Shown one piece after another: positions 5,356 to 5,377 of a DNA stretch of 5,377 nucleotides; the stretch's first letter is position 1, and every line of letters begins with the position of its first letter. The translations under genes were made by a program, and so were the position numbers. The notes under the pieces are model-generated. The model was not told the origin of the DNA. It did no database searches and saw only the letters and a program-made list of their open reading frames with translations. This DNA comes from Deltaproteobacteria bacterium (lineage in GTDB: Bacteria > Desulfobacterota > DSM-4660 > Desulfatiglandales > B25-G16), in assembly GCA_003646875.1 (NCBI GenBank), contig QMLT01000148.1:1-5377 (forward strand). Direction: 5' to 3'.

Positions 5356-5377
5356 ATAAATCGGGACACACGTGCAA

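Larger units (their letters stand above)
5036..5377. other. Non-coding right end with repeats and hairpins
   Basis: No gene is recognisable in this 342-bp stretch on either strand. It includes CTTGACATCCTCTCC (5151-5165), a run of seven T (5179-5185) after a 4-bp stem, the right direct repeat (5226-5250), and two hairpins near the end (5299-5325 and 5336-5355). A 25-codon minus-strand frame reads through the right direct repeat but has no start signal or family match. Confidence 0.5.

Noticed and set aside
1..5377. A new defence or mobile system
   Set aside because: All intact genes belong to familiar families without a conserved system-like grouping. There is no CRISPR array, transposase, integrase, phage gene or toxin-antitoxin pair.

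Overview
This window looks like chromosomal DNA of an anaerobic, Gram-negative bacterium, most likely of the Desulfobacterota (the former Deltaproteobacteria). This rests on protein resemblance from memory, not on a search. The clues are a PilZ protein of a style common in sulfate reducers and a decayed piece of a 2-hydroxyacyl-CoA dehydratase / benzoyl-CoA reductase-type subunit, a family of strict anaerobes. Base composition is moderate to AT-rich, with AT-rich spacers between genes.

Layout, left to right. An AT-rich non-coding lead (1-308) with short tandem repeats and a hairpin comes before a metallo-beta-lactamase-fold hydrolase (309-1076, +). This is built like RNase Z but lacks the stretch that carries the tRNA-binding arm. 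A 347-bp AT-rich spacer with a candidate promoter leads to a PilZ-domain, c-di-GMP-type receptor (1424-1846, +). Next is a broken low-specificity threonine aldolase (2076-2380, +). Its first ~45 and last ~57 codons remain, in different frames, with roughly 250 codons missing between them. Two minus-strand genes follow: aspartate-semialdehyde dehydrogenase of the E. coli type (asd, 2435-3550) and, upstream of it in transcription order, a sirtuin NAD-dependent deacylase (3684-4478). The last ~900 bp (4479-5377) hold no intact gene. They contain a frameshifted 3' fragment of an HgdB/BcrB-like dehydratase subunit (about 4802-5035), which lies between two nearly identical 25-bp direct repeats (4515-4539 and 5226-5250), and two hairpins at the right edge.

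The intact genes do not form an obvious pathway. Asd makes aspartate semialdehyde, the branch point to lysine, methionine and threonine, and threonine aldolase would have cleaved threonine to glycine and acetaldehyde. They converge and there is no sign of co-regulation. The sirtuin, PilZ protein and hydrolase are stand-alone regulatory or housekeeping-like genes. I see no phage, CRISPR array, toxin-antitoxin pair, RNA gene or complete mobile element, and no convincing new system. The most informative features are the two gene remnants and the direct repeats around one of them, which suggest a region of gene decay and small rearrangements.
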